Position numbers and translations under genes: made by a program. A DNA stretch of 64,000 nucleotides, from assembly GCA_022705325.1 (NCBI GenBank), contig JAKJER010000013.1, forward strand, positions 1 to 64,000, written 5' to 3'. Origin of the DNA: Planctomycetota bacterium (GTDB lineage Bacteria > Planctomycetota > Phycisphaerae > SM23-33). The notes below the pieces were generated by a model. That model was not told the DNA's origin. It worked only from the letters and a program-made list of their open reading frames with translations, and made no database searches. Shown here one piece after another: positions 15,398 through 24,098 of this stretch (position 1 is the stretch's first letter; each line of letters starts with the position of its first letter).

Positions 15398-17602
15398 TCA
15401 GCACAGAACATCGGCTGCGCAGCCAGCCGTAACAAGCCCAGCGAGCGGATGGTTTCTCTTGGAGGCCCGACTAACTGACTTCTTGGCATACCGGAGCGTT
15501 CCGAGTCCTACAAAGAACAGTGCCTGCGCAAGATCCGTTTTCCCCTGTGCTTGGGTTGGACGAGGCCCGGTACGTATGTCCCGAACACCCTTGATGGATG
15601 TCTGCCGAAGATCACGTAGAGCTTTATAGGCGACCCTTATGAGGCGTCGGGACGCTGCATCGAGGCCCGTGAGCCCTTGTACCTCGTCCAAGCCAGCCCA
15701 CAAGGCGCGTTCGACTCCAAGAAATACTCGCGTCAGAAGAGTAACGGCCCTCGCTGGTTCCATACGGCTCTGAAACCATGCCGTAAGTGGCTTCTCTAGA
15801 ACATCGATCTTGATGCTCATTTCAAGAGCCGCATAATCGATAGCTGCGGGACAAGATTGGCTCGTATCCGCAACATCTATGAAAAGCACCGGCTCCGCGA
15901 TGGCTTCCACTGGGACTGTCGCCTCGAACCAGGAGATCATATTCCCGAGGTGGCAGTCACCATGAATATCCTCCGCGATAGCCTGCTGCACCCAAGGGAA
16001 CCTGCTCTCCCACTGCTTCCCTAACAAACGCAGCGGATTCGTAAATGAGAGATCCGGACAATCAACACAAGCAAGAACTAGTCTCTTGTCCGGAATCCCG
16101 GCTATCCCATGCTGCTCTGCGCACTCACTTGCCATCGTGGCAACCAACGAGTACGGCTTGGTACATCGCCCGAGAGCCTTCATGTCTACCCCAGCGTCTT
16201 CAATGATCCCGTTTGCCCAGAGGCTGGTAAGAAAATCGCCAGTGACACGAACCTGGGCATCGGCTCTCCTTGAACCGGACTGCAGGATCACCGTCCCAGT
16301 TGGCATGTTTGCCCCGGAATATTGGTCGCACCCCTGAATCGTCTTGGGATCAACCATGAACACCTTCCATCTCGAATGCGGAGGGGCAGTATTCATCGCA
16401 CGCGCCAGTTGTTCTACCGGCATAACAGCAAAATGCTGGTATGGCAAGACGCGGCAGTAAGCGTTGCTGAGCTTCTCAGGATCGCGCCTAACAGCCAGTC
16501 GTCCGTGAAAACGGCCTAGTGCCGAACCCAGCCTTGCTTTGAAAAGCTTGCGTAAAGCGTTAAGGCGATCAGCCAGCGTCCGGAGATCGGGAATCTCCGG
16601 ATCGGATGGGGGCACCACAAACTGTCTCCAGGACATCAGTTGCCCAGGCGTGTCGTCTCCAACAGTTCGATAATGAGTTCGCATTGCGGCAGCGTAATCG
16701 GAAGGCGACTCGGACAACGGTCTGCTGACGACGTCGTAGAGTATATGCGCCCGAACTCTTACCAGCCTAGCCTGCACGCGCTCCCAGTTGATGAGCTCGG
16801 CCTTGATGGCACCACGCGGACCCACTTTGAAGTACTCGTAGTCTGTTCGCGGCTGCGCGTCGGCCTCGCCAATCTCAGTGCTTGCTCCCGTAATGAGCGC
16901 GAGACGCTTGCCGCGAGTAGACGTATCCCACTCGACAGAGTACGAGGTGAACTGCCTCTCGGCACCTGTAAATCGGTAGCAGTCCTTCAAGAGTGCCTCG
17001 ACCACTTCCCGTGAGAACCCGGTCTCTGGAACACGGCCTCTTGGCTCGCCCTTGATTGGCAGACTTGGCCCCCATAGATTCTGAGGCCAGACAGGAAAGT
17101 GGCCGGGCGTAAACGGGGTAATGCCATATTCAATGCCTGCGGGAGAGGCATCCCCATGCCATTGCCACGGAGTCATGTCCAGAAAATAGCCCTGCCTACG
17201 ACCATGATCCGTGGCCCAGTTCAGCATGGTCGTGACAAACGGAATGACGATGCCATGGCGAACCGTCAACGGTACGCATCGGCAACTGTGAAACGGACAT
17301 GTTGTGCAACCGCGAGGTTTCCGACCGCACTCCCCATCGATATACACGATCACATACCGATTCTTACAGGCATTCAGCAATTCGGCGAGCCTGCTCGCGC
17401 TGATTAGACTGCTGTTGCCACCGGCCACGGTCGGCTGGGATACAGCGGGTATAGAAATCCACTTAGCACTGGCCCAATCCCGCGGCTTGTGCTTCACAAA
17501 CCACGCAAACGACCTGTAGTTGCTCGCGTGCCACAGGCCAATGCACAGTGGGTGAGTGTGAGTTCCCGGCGTCAGGAGCTCCGGGTCGGGCATTAGTTTC
17601 AT
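15398..17602 (-). CDS. Large protein with HGDxHxGN phosphotransferase-like domain (TCAD9-like)
   Basis: 734 residues, last gene of the ABC/sensor operon. ATG 17602 follows AAGGAG at 9 nt and lies 4 bp after the receiver stop. Residues ~1-150 carry a Cys-rich patch (CGRKPRGCTTCPFHSCRC) that could bind metal, then a Trp-rich segment. The C-terminal half contains DIHGDCHLGNMI followed by VLFIDVADT and then AAIDYAALE, the catalytic Asp/Asn, metal-binding Asp and DxAxLE pattern of aminoglycoside-phosphotransferase-like kinases. The DxAxLE pattern is what I associate with ternary-complex-associated domain 9 of predicted conflict systems. It may phosphorylate a small molecule or protein on signals from the receiver and ATPase upstream. 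The motif is direct; the TCAD9 label is from memory and unsearched. Confidence 0.55.
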   Translation of the reverse strand: MKLMPDPELLTPGTHTHPLCIGLWHASNYRSFAWFVKHKPRDWASAKWISIPAVSQPTVAGGNSSLISASRLAELLNACKNRYVIVYIDGECGRKPRGCTTCPFHSCRCVPLTVRHGIVIPFVTTMLNWATDHGRRQGYFLDMTPWQWHGDASPAGIEYGITPFTPGHFPVWPQNLWGPSLPIKGEPRGRVPETGFSREVVEALLKDCYRFTGAERQFTSYSVEWDTSTRGKRLALITGASTEIGEADAQPRTDYEYFKVGPRGAIKAELINWERVQARLVRVRAHILYDVVSRPLSESPSDYAAAMRTHYRTVGDDTPGQLMSWRQFVVPPSDPEIPDLRTLADRLNALRKLFKARLGSALGRFHGRLAVRRDPEKLSNAYCRVLPYQHFAVMPVEQLARAMNTAPPHSRWKVFMVDPKTIQGCDQYSGANMPTGTVILQSGSRRADAQVRVTGDFLTSLWANGIIEDAGVDMKALGRCTKPYSLVATMASECAEQHGIAGIPDKRLVLACVDCPDLSFTNPLRLLGKQWESRFPWVQQAIAEDIHGDCHLGNMISWFEATVPVEAIAEPVLFIDVADTSQSCPAAIDYAALEMSIKIDVLEKPLTAWFQSRMEPARAVTLLTRVFLGVERALWAGLDEVQGLTGLDAASRRLIRVAYKALRDLRQTSIKGVRDIRTGPRPTQAQGKTDLAQALFFVGLGTLRYAKKSVSRASKRNHPLAGLVTAGCAADVLC

Positions 17603-17606
17603 GCGA

Positions 17607-18227
17607 TCAGGCTCCTTGATAGTGCAGCCGCCTCACGGCCGCCGCAAATTGTCCCTCATCACGCCATTTATGGAAAATCTTATGTGGTAGAACACCGTAG
17701 TCCGTTGAGAGCAACACCGGAAAGCCAATACCGTGGTAAGGTACATAAGCCGAGGCCACCCATACCTCCGGGATCCTGTGCTGCCGCTGCACCGAGAGCT
17801 TACAGAGTGTATGGAGTATTGCAAAGCCTTCTACCGTGTTCTCCAGCTTCCTCCTATGCTTTCGTAACACATCAAGGTTGTCATAGATCAAGTCCATCAC
17901 GCACTGTTCTGCCTTCACCGACCAAGCCAGATCAAGCACGACCACGTCATAAGCACACACCGTGGAAAGCACTGCTCGACATAATGACCTCATTCTGCTG
18001 GAGACTATAGACCGCGGCACATGAATCCTCCCCTTGACTCCAGGATCTGAAGGGCGTTCCAGAAACCAGGAGGCAACATCTCCTTGCCCATCTTCTGTAA
18101 GCCGCCACGCATAATCACATTTTGTGACGGGAACACCAAGACGCTCAAGAATAAGACGTATGCGCAAGCGATCTGCGGCGGCGTCCTCGACAACTAGGAA
18201 ACGTGTCGGGGCATTGCGAGTCTTCAT
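17607..18227 (-). CDS. Stand-alone response-regulator receiver-like protein
   Basis: 206 residues. It starts with FLVVEDAAADRLRI, the first strand and acidic pair of a receiver. VVVLDLAW holds the expected phospho-acceptor Asp, VWVASAY the conserved Ser/Thr strand, and LPHKIFHKW a candidate conserved Lys. About 70 extra residues between the first helix and the Asp strand make it longer than a normal 120-residue receiver. There is no DNA-binding output domain, so the output is probably protein contact. ATG 18227 is preferred over ATG 18233: GAGGAG lies 8 nt upstream and the codon overlaps the preceding stop as ATGA. It is coupled to the sensor-like gene upstream and 4 bp from the phosphotransferase-like gene. 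Confidence 0.65.
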   Translation of the reverse strand: MKTRNAPTRFLVVEDAAADRLRIRLILERLGVPVTKCDYAWRLTEDGQGDVASWFLERPSDPGVKGRIHVPRSIVSSRMRSLCRAVLSTVCAYDVVVLDLAWSVKAEQCVMDLIYDNLDVLRKHRRKLENTVEGFAILHTLCKLSVQRQHRIPEVWVASAYVPYHGIGFPVLLSTDYGVLPHKIFHKWRDEGQFAAAVRRLHYQGA

Positions 18228-20474
18228 GAGCATATCTCCTCGTAAAGCGGCACAATCCGAAAATCATCGCCACTTGCATCCGAGACGGCGGGAAGCCACA
18301 GGTCTACTCTTGCACCCTTGCGAGGTTGCTGGCGCGGAATATCCATCCTGCCACGAGCGAGAACCCTGTCACCACGGGGTGCCTCGATGTCGACCAAGCA
18401 TAGTCGTGAGCAGTAAAAGGCGCAAGCCGGCCACGCTTGGCCTAAACCAGCGCCGCTGCGCGTACTGTAGCGCTTCCGATCAAGCCTTGCTCTTACTGCA
18501 TGATCAGTCAACACGTACCTCCCCCCCTTGCAAGGGAATAGCACCTCTCGCCGAAAGCGTGTAAGCAATTCGCCATCAATGCCTGTGCCATCGTCTTCGA
18601 CCGAGAGACACGCAAAGCGCCGATTGGGAGCCGTGTCCGGGGTGAGATCGGGATATACGCACCGCACCGACACCCTCGGCCTAAGACACGCAGCCGGAGG
18701 CTGGCCCCTCGCGATACACTTCAGTACCCGGTTGAAGTCTAGGGCGAGAAGGCTGTTGTCTATAATATTCTCAATATGCGAGATCAGAGTCGGCTCGTCA
18801 GCCCACACAGCCGCGTCGGGGAACTGTACATCAATGTCCACTAGGTCTGCGACGTCCAGTAGGCCACGTTCTATCGCATCTCGAAGCTTGTAGTACCGTG
18901 AGTCATCATAGAGGTTGTTGAGCGACAGGTACTTAAAGCGAGCATAGGCGTGTGTTCGCAACGGCGCTGTGATCTGTGACAGCAGTACTCGTTCGGTAAG
19001 GGCAAAACGCCGCGAAATGCGTACAACGCGATCTCCCACGTGCGCTTCCATACAATCCTCTGCGCCAGACGGGTGCGCCGGACGCGTTCCGATCTGCGAC
19101 AGCACCCCCCCCCCATGTACGAGAGAAACCTCGCAGAAAGCATGCCATGTCATGTGTGTCCACTTGCGGCCCATTCTGAGTGTGGGTTGGCGGCTGGAGG
19201 CGGTCACACAGATTGAGAAGTGGAGTCGCAAAGGCCTTCGTGAACCCATGTGATAGCAGATGGATCTTCGGGCCGACCCTTTCCCACTCTCGTCGGTCCG
19301 CCTCAGCGGCCGCGAAGTGTTCGATGGTCGATGCCGAGAACAACTGCAGGGCAACAGCACGCCAAGCTATGATTTCCAATGATGCGAGAGGACGGCGCGT
19401 GCCAATCATCATAGTACAAAGGTACCGTCCACATGGCACAATGAGAGAGTACTGGCATTTCGATCGCATGAACTCCCGATAATAGGCCAGGTGTTGAAGG
19501 ACAACGTATCCGGCGACATGACGGTGCGGCACTTGTATGCCCAGCACCTTTACAGTGCGTTCGATTGCCCCGATCGCCGCTTCTGGTGGCTTTTCCTGGC
19601 GACCACGCTTAAGCCTTTGTATTCCAGCGGTTACCACTGGCCGCAGGAACTCCCTCCATATTGTTTGACCACGAAAAGGCTTCATCGCCCATGACCACAG
19701 TGCATCTAATTCGTTATCGGTGCACTGAAGATCGGTCGCAACAGAGTTAACCCCGGCATCCGTTCGGCGTAGCGGCTCTATGAACGCAAATGGTCTGCTC
19801 AACAGCAGGTCCTCGTGCGAAGTTGTCCCGGACGGAGTCTTAACGTACAACCCATGCAAATAGTCATTCAACGTATCGTATGGTCCACCATGCGCAGTGC
19901 TGGCAACGGCTCCGAGGCTATGGAAGTAGTCGTTCCACACCCACTCACCCCATCGCGATAGCCGGGCGGTTGCAGTCGAAGCCCGCTCAAGACCCGGATC
20001 ACACTGCTGAGGTCTGAGTCGCATGTCTCCCAACTGTATGGAGGCACAGTCCGAGCAAAGGAAAGAAGAGAGATGATCTGATGTCGTGAGACTTCCAGTT
20101 GAGCGCCTGCGTCGGCCTCTTTCAGTAGGATGCCAATATGTCCAACCGAACCATAGTACCTCATTGTCGCAACCGCTCCCGTCGCGGAAACTCTGGTACG
20201 CCTCTGGAAGATCATGCCGCTGCAGTCGCATCCATTCCTCACCAGCGTCGGCACGTCGTAGGCCGACGCCACGTCGCAATTCCTCGAGGATGCGGGCGCA
20301 CTCGGTGTCATAGCCATACACTGGAAGATTGGCTATGCCGATCATGGTGTTTGGGATGAGCGTATGTCGCGGGTGCTTCAGACGAAGCGGCTGTACATGC
20401 CTCTCCACACGAGGAAGAAGGTCATGGAGTTGTAGGATGCCCGCTACACCACCACGGGTTTTCGTTGGAAGCAT
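18224..20474 (-). pseudogene. Sensor-kinase-like HATPase gene, split by a frameshift at a G10 tract
   Basis: Two minus-strand frames together make one ~750-residue protein. Frame A (20474 to about 19110) has an N-terminal region unlike any domain I know, then SHGFTKAFATPLL, which resembles a histidine-kinase dimerisation helix with a candidate His. Frame B (about 19110 to 18224) contains the GHKL ATPase boxes: N box HIENIIDNSLLAL, G1 box VEDDGTGID, G2 box GAGLGQAW and a final strand GARVDLWLP. The switch coincides with ten consecutive G (19105-19114, C on the plus strand); nine would join the frames as TWGGVLSQIG. This may be a sequencing error, a phase-variable gene or true decay. It begins 35 bp after the substrate-binding-protein gene and ends overlapping the receiver gene by 4 nt. 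The 19900-20200 segment has a second plausible frame, so more damage is possible. Confidence 0.6.
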
Positions 20475-20509
20475 TGGGTCACGTTCTCCACTGGACTATC
20501 AAGTGAATG

Positions 20510-21592
20510 CTACTTTGACTCAGGCTGCACTCGGTTCAATGCGGGTTCCCGGCTTAACAGGTATTGTTGTGCTCGTCTGCATAGATCACGATCGACAACC
20601 TGTGCAGCGACAGGATGGCTCTTTATCAGGCCTGCACCAAAAGCAAAATCAGAACTGTCCTGCAACACTGACACATCTTCATCAGACAGGGAGATGTCGA
20701 TGTCGTTAAAACTTGCAGCAGAGAGGTTTTTATCGAAGGAGGCCGACTTGCGTGCAACGGTCGGCGACAATACTATGTTAACCTCCTGCGCATACCACGT
20801 ATCGGCCTGCTCCGGGTGCTGCCTATAGTACCAGAGTGCTTCATGCAAGGACTGTACGAAGGCCTGAGCGGCTACTGGATGAGAAGCAATGAACTCCTCT
20901 GACATGGCGGTAACACCAAAAAGCCGCTTTTCAATGAGGACCTTGGCTAGATTCTGTTCCTCGAATTGGGCAATACTCGGATCCCAGCTCGCAACTGATG
21001 CGATGTCCCCGCGCCATTCTTGGCTCGTCGGATTCGTCACCCCACCTTGAACGATGGCGTTGATCTCAGCAGCATCGAGATTAATAAGTGTAACATCTCT
21101 TGCCGGATCAAGACTGGCAGCCCGTACGAGTTCAATGACAATCCTATGCGCACCAGATCCGAATGGGACTGCGATTTTCTTGCCACGCAGATCCGCGGCA
21201 CTGCGTATTGGTGACTGTGGCGGCACCATTAACGCGTCTCGGAAGCCGACGCATTTACTAACAATCTTCCATTTTGCGCCACGTGCGATTAGATTTATCG
21301 CGGGCTGATCTGCCGCAAAGAGAACATCAATGTGGCCTGCGAGTGCGGCCTCTGCCAACGGCCCCCCATACTGAAAACCTTGGAACTCGCCGCGGAGGCC
21401 ATTGAGCGACAGCACATTTGTCCGTTTCAGCGTCATCGCCAACTGCGCTTGCGTTGACCAAGATGTTTGCCAGCCGACACGGATTCGAGTTGGGCCATGT
21501 GCGATGCCGTGATTACGTGCTGCCAGAAAGATGATCAGACCCAAGCAAAAACAGCCAGCCACGATCATGCCGATTGTTATAGTCTTCTTCAT
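20510..21592 (-). CDS. ABC transporter substrate-binding protein, SsuA/NMT1 type
   Basis: 360 residues. An N-terminal hydrophobic segment (about 6-25) includes VAGC, a possible lipobox at Cys14, although the following residues are hydrophobic enough to act as an anchor. The body fits the SsuA/TauA/NrtA/ThiY-like family: RIRVGWQTSW at the first strand, DVLFAADQPAINL, and SAADLRGKKIAVPFGSGAHR in the middle. Members deliver sulfonates, nitrate, thiamine precursors or similar anions to TauBC-type permeases. The ligand cannot be decided. ATG 21592 overlaps the ATPase stop by 4 nt (ATGA). Its link to sensor genes downstream suggests it may also report ligand binding. Confidence 0.82.
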   Translation of the reverse strand: MKKTITIGMIVAGCFCLGLIIFLAARNHGIAHGPTRIRVGWQTSWSTQAQLAMTLKRTNVLSLNGLRGEFQGFQYGGPLAEAALAGHIDVLFAADQPAINLIARGAKWKIVSKCVGFRDALMVPPQSPIRSAADLRGKKIAVPFGSGAHRIVIELVRAASLDPARDVTLINLDAAEINAIVQGGVTNPTSQEWRGDIASVASWDPSIAQFEEQNLAKVLIEKRLFGVTAMSEEFIASHPVAAQAFVQSLHEALWYYRQHPEQADTWYAQEVNIVLSPTVARKSASFDKNLSAASFNDIDISLSDEDVSVLQDSSDFAFGAGLIKSHPVAAQVVDRDLCRRAQQYLLSREPALNRVQPESK

Positions 21593-22491
21593 GGCCGTTC
21601 TCCTATGACCGAGTTGTGCCCGCCGTTCGATGGCGTCTGTCCGTTGTCGACGTTTGCCAACGGATGCGACGGTGATTGCCCGTCAATCTCTTCGCGTAAG
21701 GTCCGCCAGATGGTCGATCTTATCTCCAAGAAGGTCTCTGAGACGCGAAGGTCTGGGCTTCGAGGAAAGTCCAAGGGCACGTCCAACACCTTCTTGATCC
21801 GTCCAGGCCGGCGTGTAAGAACCAGTATCCTATGGCTTAGGTAGATGGCCTCCTCAGCGCTGTGAGTCACGAGGACGGTTGTCACTTGCCGATCTTGCCA
21901 CAGACGATGAAACTCCTCCTGCATCAAGTCCCTAGTCTGAAGATCGAGTGAAGCGAACGGCTCGTCAAGGAACAGGATGTCAGGGTCGATGGCGAGAGCC
22001 CTTGCTAGAGCGACCCGCTGCTGCATGCCGCCGGACAACTCGAAGGGATAGCGATCTTGAAAGCCGGTCAGCGCAACAAGCGACAGGAGCCTACTAACCG
22101 TCTCGTCCCGATCACGCCTGGATACATTAAGAGCGACTAGGCCGAATGCTATGTTCTCGCGCACTGTCATCCAGTGGAAGAGGCCGAAGTCCTGGAACAC
22201 AACCGCTCGGCGAGTTGGAGCCTCTGTTGGAGAGGCGCCCGAAAACACAATCCTGCCTGCCGTGGGGGCGATAATCCCTGCGAGCGTCAGCAGGAGCGTA
22301 GTCTTACCACAGCCATTTGGCCCGAGGATACTCACGATTTCGCCTCGGCGCACTTGCATCGATACGTCGGTGAGAGCTTCGATGCCCCGGGAAGCAGGTT
22401 CTTGTGTCCCGTAGACCACCGAGATATCCTGTGCCGCCAATATTGGATCTGCCGTCATAGTTGCGGGGCTATCATCACATGTTGTTAGCAC
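21589..22491 (-). CDS. ABC transporter ATP-binding protein, SsuB/TauB type
   Basis: 300 residues, a little longer than the usual ~255 because of a C-terminal tail of about 40 residues. Walker A GPNGCGKTTL, Q-loop VVFQDFGLF, signature LSGGMQQRVALARAL, Walker B ILFLDEPFASLD and switch His (VTHSAEEA) are all present, so the ATPase should be active. The best fit is the nitrate/sulfonate/taurine importer family. Its start overlaps the permease gene by 17 nt and its stop overlaps the substrate-binding-protein start by 4 nt, giving a coupled importer operon. Confidence 0.93.
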   Translation of the reverse strand: MLTTCDDSPATMTADPILAAQDISVVYGTQEPASRGIEALTDVSMQVRRGEIVSILGPNGCGKTTLLLTLAGIIAPTAGRIVFSGASPTEAPTRRAVVFQDFGLFHWMTVRENIAFGLVALNVSRRDRDETVSRLLSLVALTGFQDRYPFELSGGMQQRVALARALAIDPDILFLDEPFASLDLQTRDLMQEEFHRLWQDRQVTTVLVTHSAEEAIYLSHRILVLTRRPGRIKKVLDVPLDFPRSPDLRVSETFLEIRSTIWRTLREEIDGQSPSHPLANVDNGQTPSNGGHNSVIGERP

Positions 22492-23245
22492 TGCGTCGCC
22501 ACGGGGCCACAGCTCGCTCGATCATGAGCATCATACGGTTCATCGCATATCCCAAGAGACCCACGATGACCATGCCGACCATAACATTCTGAGTCTGAAG
22601 CAGCACTCGGTTCAACTGCATCATGTAGCCTAGTCCGTTTTGAGCACCAACGAGTTCGGCGGTGATGACGCTCATCCATCCAACGCCAAGACCGATGCGC
22701 ATGCCAGTAACCAGGTACGGCAGAACCAGCGGAAAATAGATCTGCGCTAGTATCTGCTTCCTGCTCGCGTTGTAGCTTCGGGCGATCATCAGGAACTTCG
22801 CATCGACGTGTTGGATGCCAGCGAAGCAGTTGACAAAGATTGGAAAGAATGCCCCAAGCGAAACAATGAAGAACGCAGGCGTGTTACCAATGCCGAACCA
22901 GAGAACAGCGATTGGAATCCAGGCAATCGGCGGTACAGGCCTTAAAAGCTCAACAAGGAAACCTATGTAGCCTGCGATTGGTCTTACGAGAACAAACATG
23001 ATAGCCAGACCGATGCCTAGTCCTGTCGCGATGGCGAAGCCCACCAGCACTCGCTGGACGCTGGCGACGACATCAAGAATTAGCCTGTCCGTCTTCAGGA
23101 GTTCTACAAGAGCCACCCCAATCTGAGCCGGCGAGGGCACCAGCAGTTGGTTGCAGAGATTCAAGCTAGCAAATAGCTGCCAGACGGCGACAAGGCCGCC
23201 GACAAATAGCATCCTCTTGCAGATATGTGGTCGGTCCGCACTCAC
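22475..23245 (-). CDS. ABC transporter permease, SsuC/TauC type
   Basis: 256 residues with about six hydrophobic segments. The EAA-type coupling loop region reads ARSYNASRKQILAQIYFP, followed by LVLPYLVTGMRIGLGVGW, characteristic of the SsuC/TauC/NrtB binding-protein-dependent permease family. The first codon is GTG (23245), as no ATG lies near; the ribosome site is weak. It is the first gene of the minus-strand operon that runs through the ATPase, substrate-binding protein, sensor-like gene, receiver and phosphotransferase-like gene. Confidence 0.88.
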   Translation of the reverse strand: MSADRPHICKRMLFVGGLVAVWQLFASLNLCNQLLVPSPAQIGVALVELLKTDRLILDVVASVQRVLVGFAIATGLGIGLAIMFVLVRPIAGYIGFLVELLRPVPPIAWIPIAVLWFGIGNTPAFFIVSLGAFFPIFVNCFAGIQHVDAKFLMIARSYNASRKQILAQIYFPLVLPYLVTGMRIGLGVGWMSVITAELVGAQNGLGYMMQLNRVLLQTQNVMVGMVIVGLLGYAMNRMMLMIERAVAPWRRSANNM

Positions 23246-23650
23246 TTAATCTGCCTTCATCTTCCTCGCTTCGTGCGCGGTGGCGAGGAACACTTCCAGC
23301 GCAGTCTAGAGGCGACCCGTCGTATAGGCCCCCGCGGCGGGCGGCGGACTGACCGATCTGCCCACTGCAGGGAGGGGCATGCCATCCAGGCTGCGTGCCC
23401 GGCGGGCAAAGCACAACCACCTGATGACGGCGCCCCAATGCCCAAATCGGTCGTCCTTTCCGTCTCCTCGCGGCCAATGGACAAGGCGAAGCGTGGCCGA
23501 ATGACGATGGACTGACGGGTAATACTACCGCCGCAGGCATGTATAGGCAACTCTTTTTTGGCAACGCAGTTGCTGGGGCAAACACCCTTTCGGATAGTGA
23601 CCCTCCCCCGTTTTCTGTACCATGCTGAATGAGAGGATTTCCAGCGTTCC

Positions 23651-23699
23651 GGGTGTGTTCCGCAGGGCGAGGCGAAGCCGAGCCCGGAGGAACACACCC
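23651..23699. other. Long hairpin, possible structured RNA or protein-binding palindrome
   Basis: GGGTGTGTTCC (23651-23661) pairs perfectly with GGAACACACCC (23689-23699). The enclosed 27 bases can fold further as GGGC-GA-GGC-GAA-GCC-GA-GCCC. No T-run follows on either strand, so it is not a classical terminator. Confidence 0.6.
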
Positions 23700-23902
23700 C
23701 TGCCCGCCGACCACCGGAGGGCAGGACGCCGCGAACGCCGCCAGCGTCAACCACCCCAACAAACTGTGCGGCCGACAGTGACCACAATCCAGCCTCCGCT
23801 GCTTGCAGATAAGATCGTGCGCTCTTCCGCTTCATTAAACCCGTCCGAATCGCCACCATGCCAGCCCTGTCCCGCCCCTTTAAATCTCTGAAAACCGCCA
23901 GT

Positions 23903-23963
23903 GGCTTCCTGGGTAACAGGAGGGTAGGAAACGAACGCCTTGTCCGGCATCTTTCGCTACCGC
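23903..23963 (+). repeat. 61-bp imperfect direct repeat, copy 2
   Basis: Partner of 10861-10921, same orientation, about 82% identical, no gaps. Confidence 0.75.
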
Positions 23964-24098
23964 AGAGCAGATGCCCATGCTGTCTAGACCACTTGCAAGG
24001 CATTGTTGTAGACCACGTTTAGTTCGAAGTCATCTTCTGCTGGTAAGATAGCCACCAAGCTGGCATCCACGTCGCGGGCCACGCTCGCGGCGACCCCA

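Larger units (their letters stand above)
23246..24098. other. Intergenic region with hairpin and repeat
   Basis: About 850 bp without a supported gene. It contains a strong hairpin (23651-23699) and copy 2 of the 61-bp repeat (23903-23963). It separates the ABC/sensor operon from the caspase operon, and its right end is the boundary of a possible 13-kb island. Confidence 0.6.
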
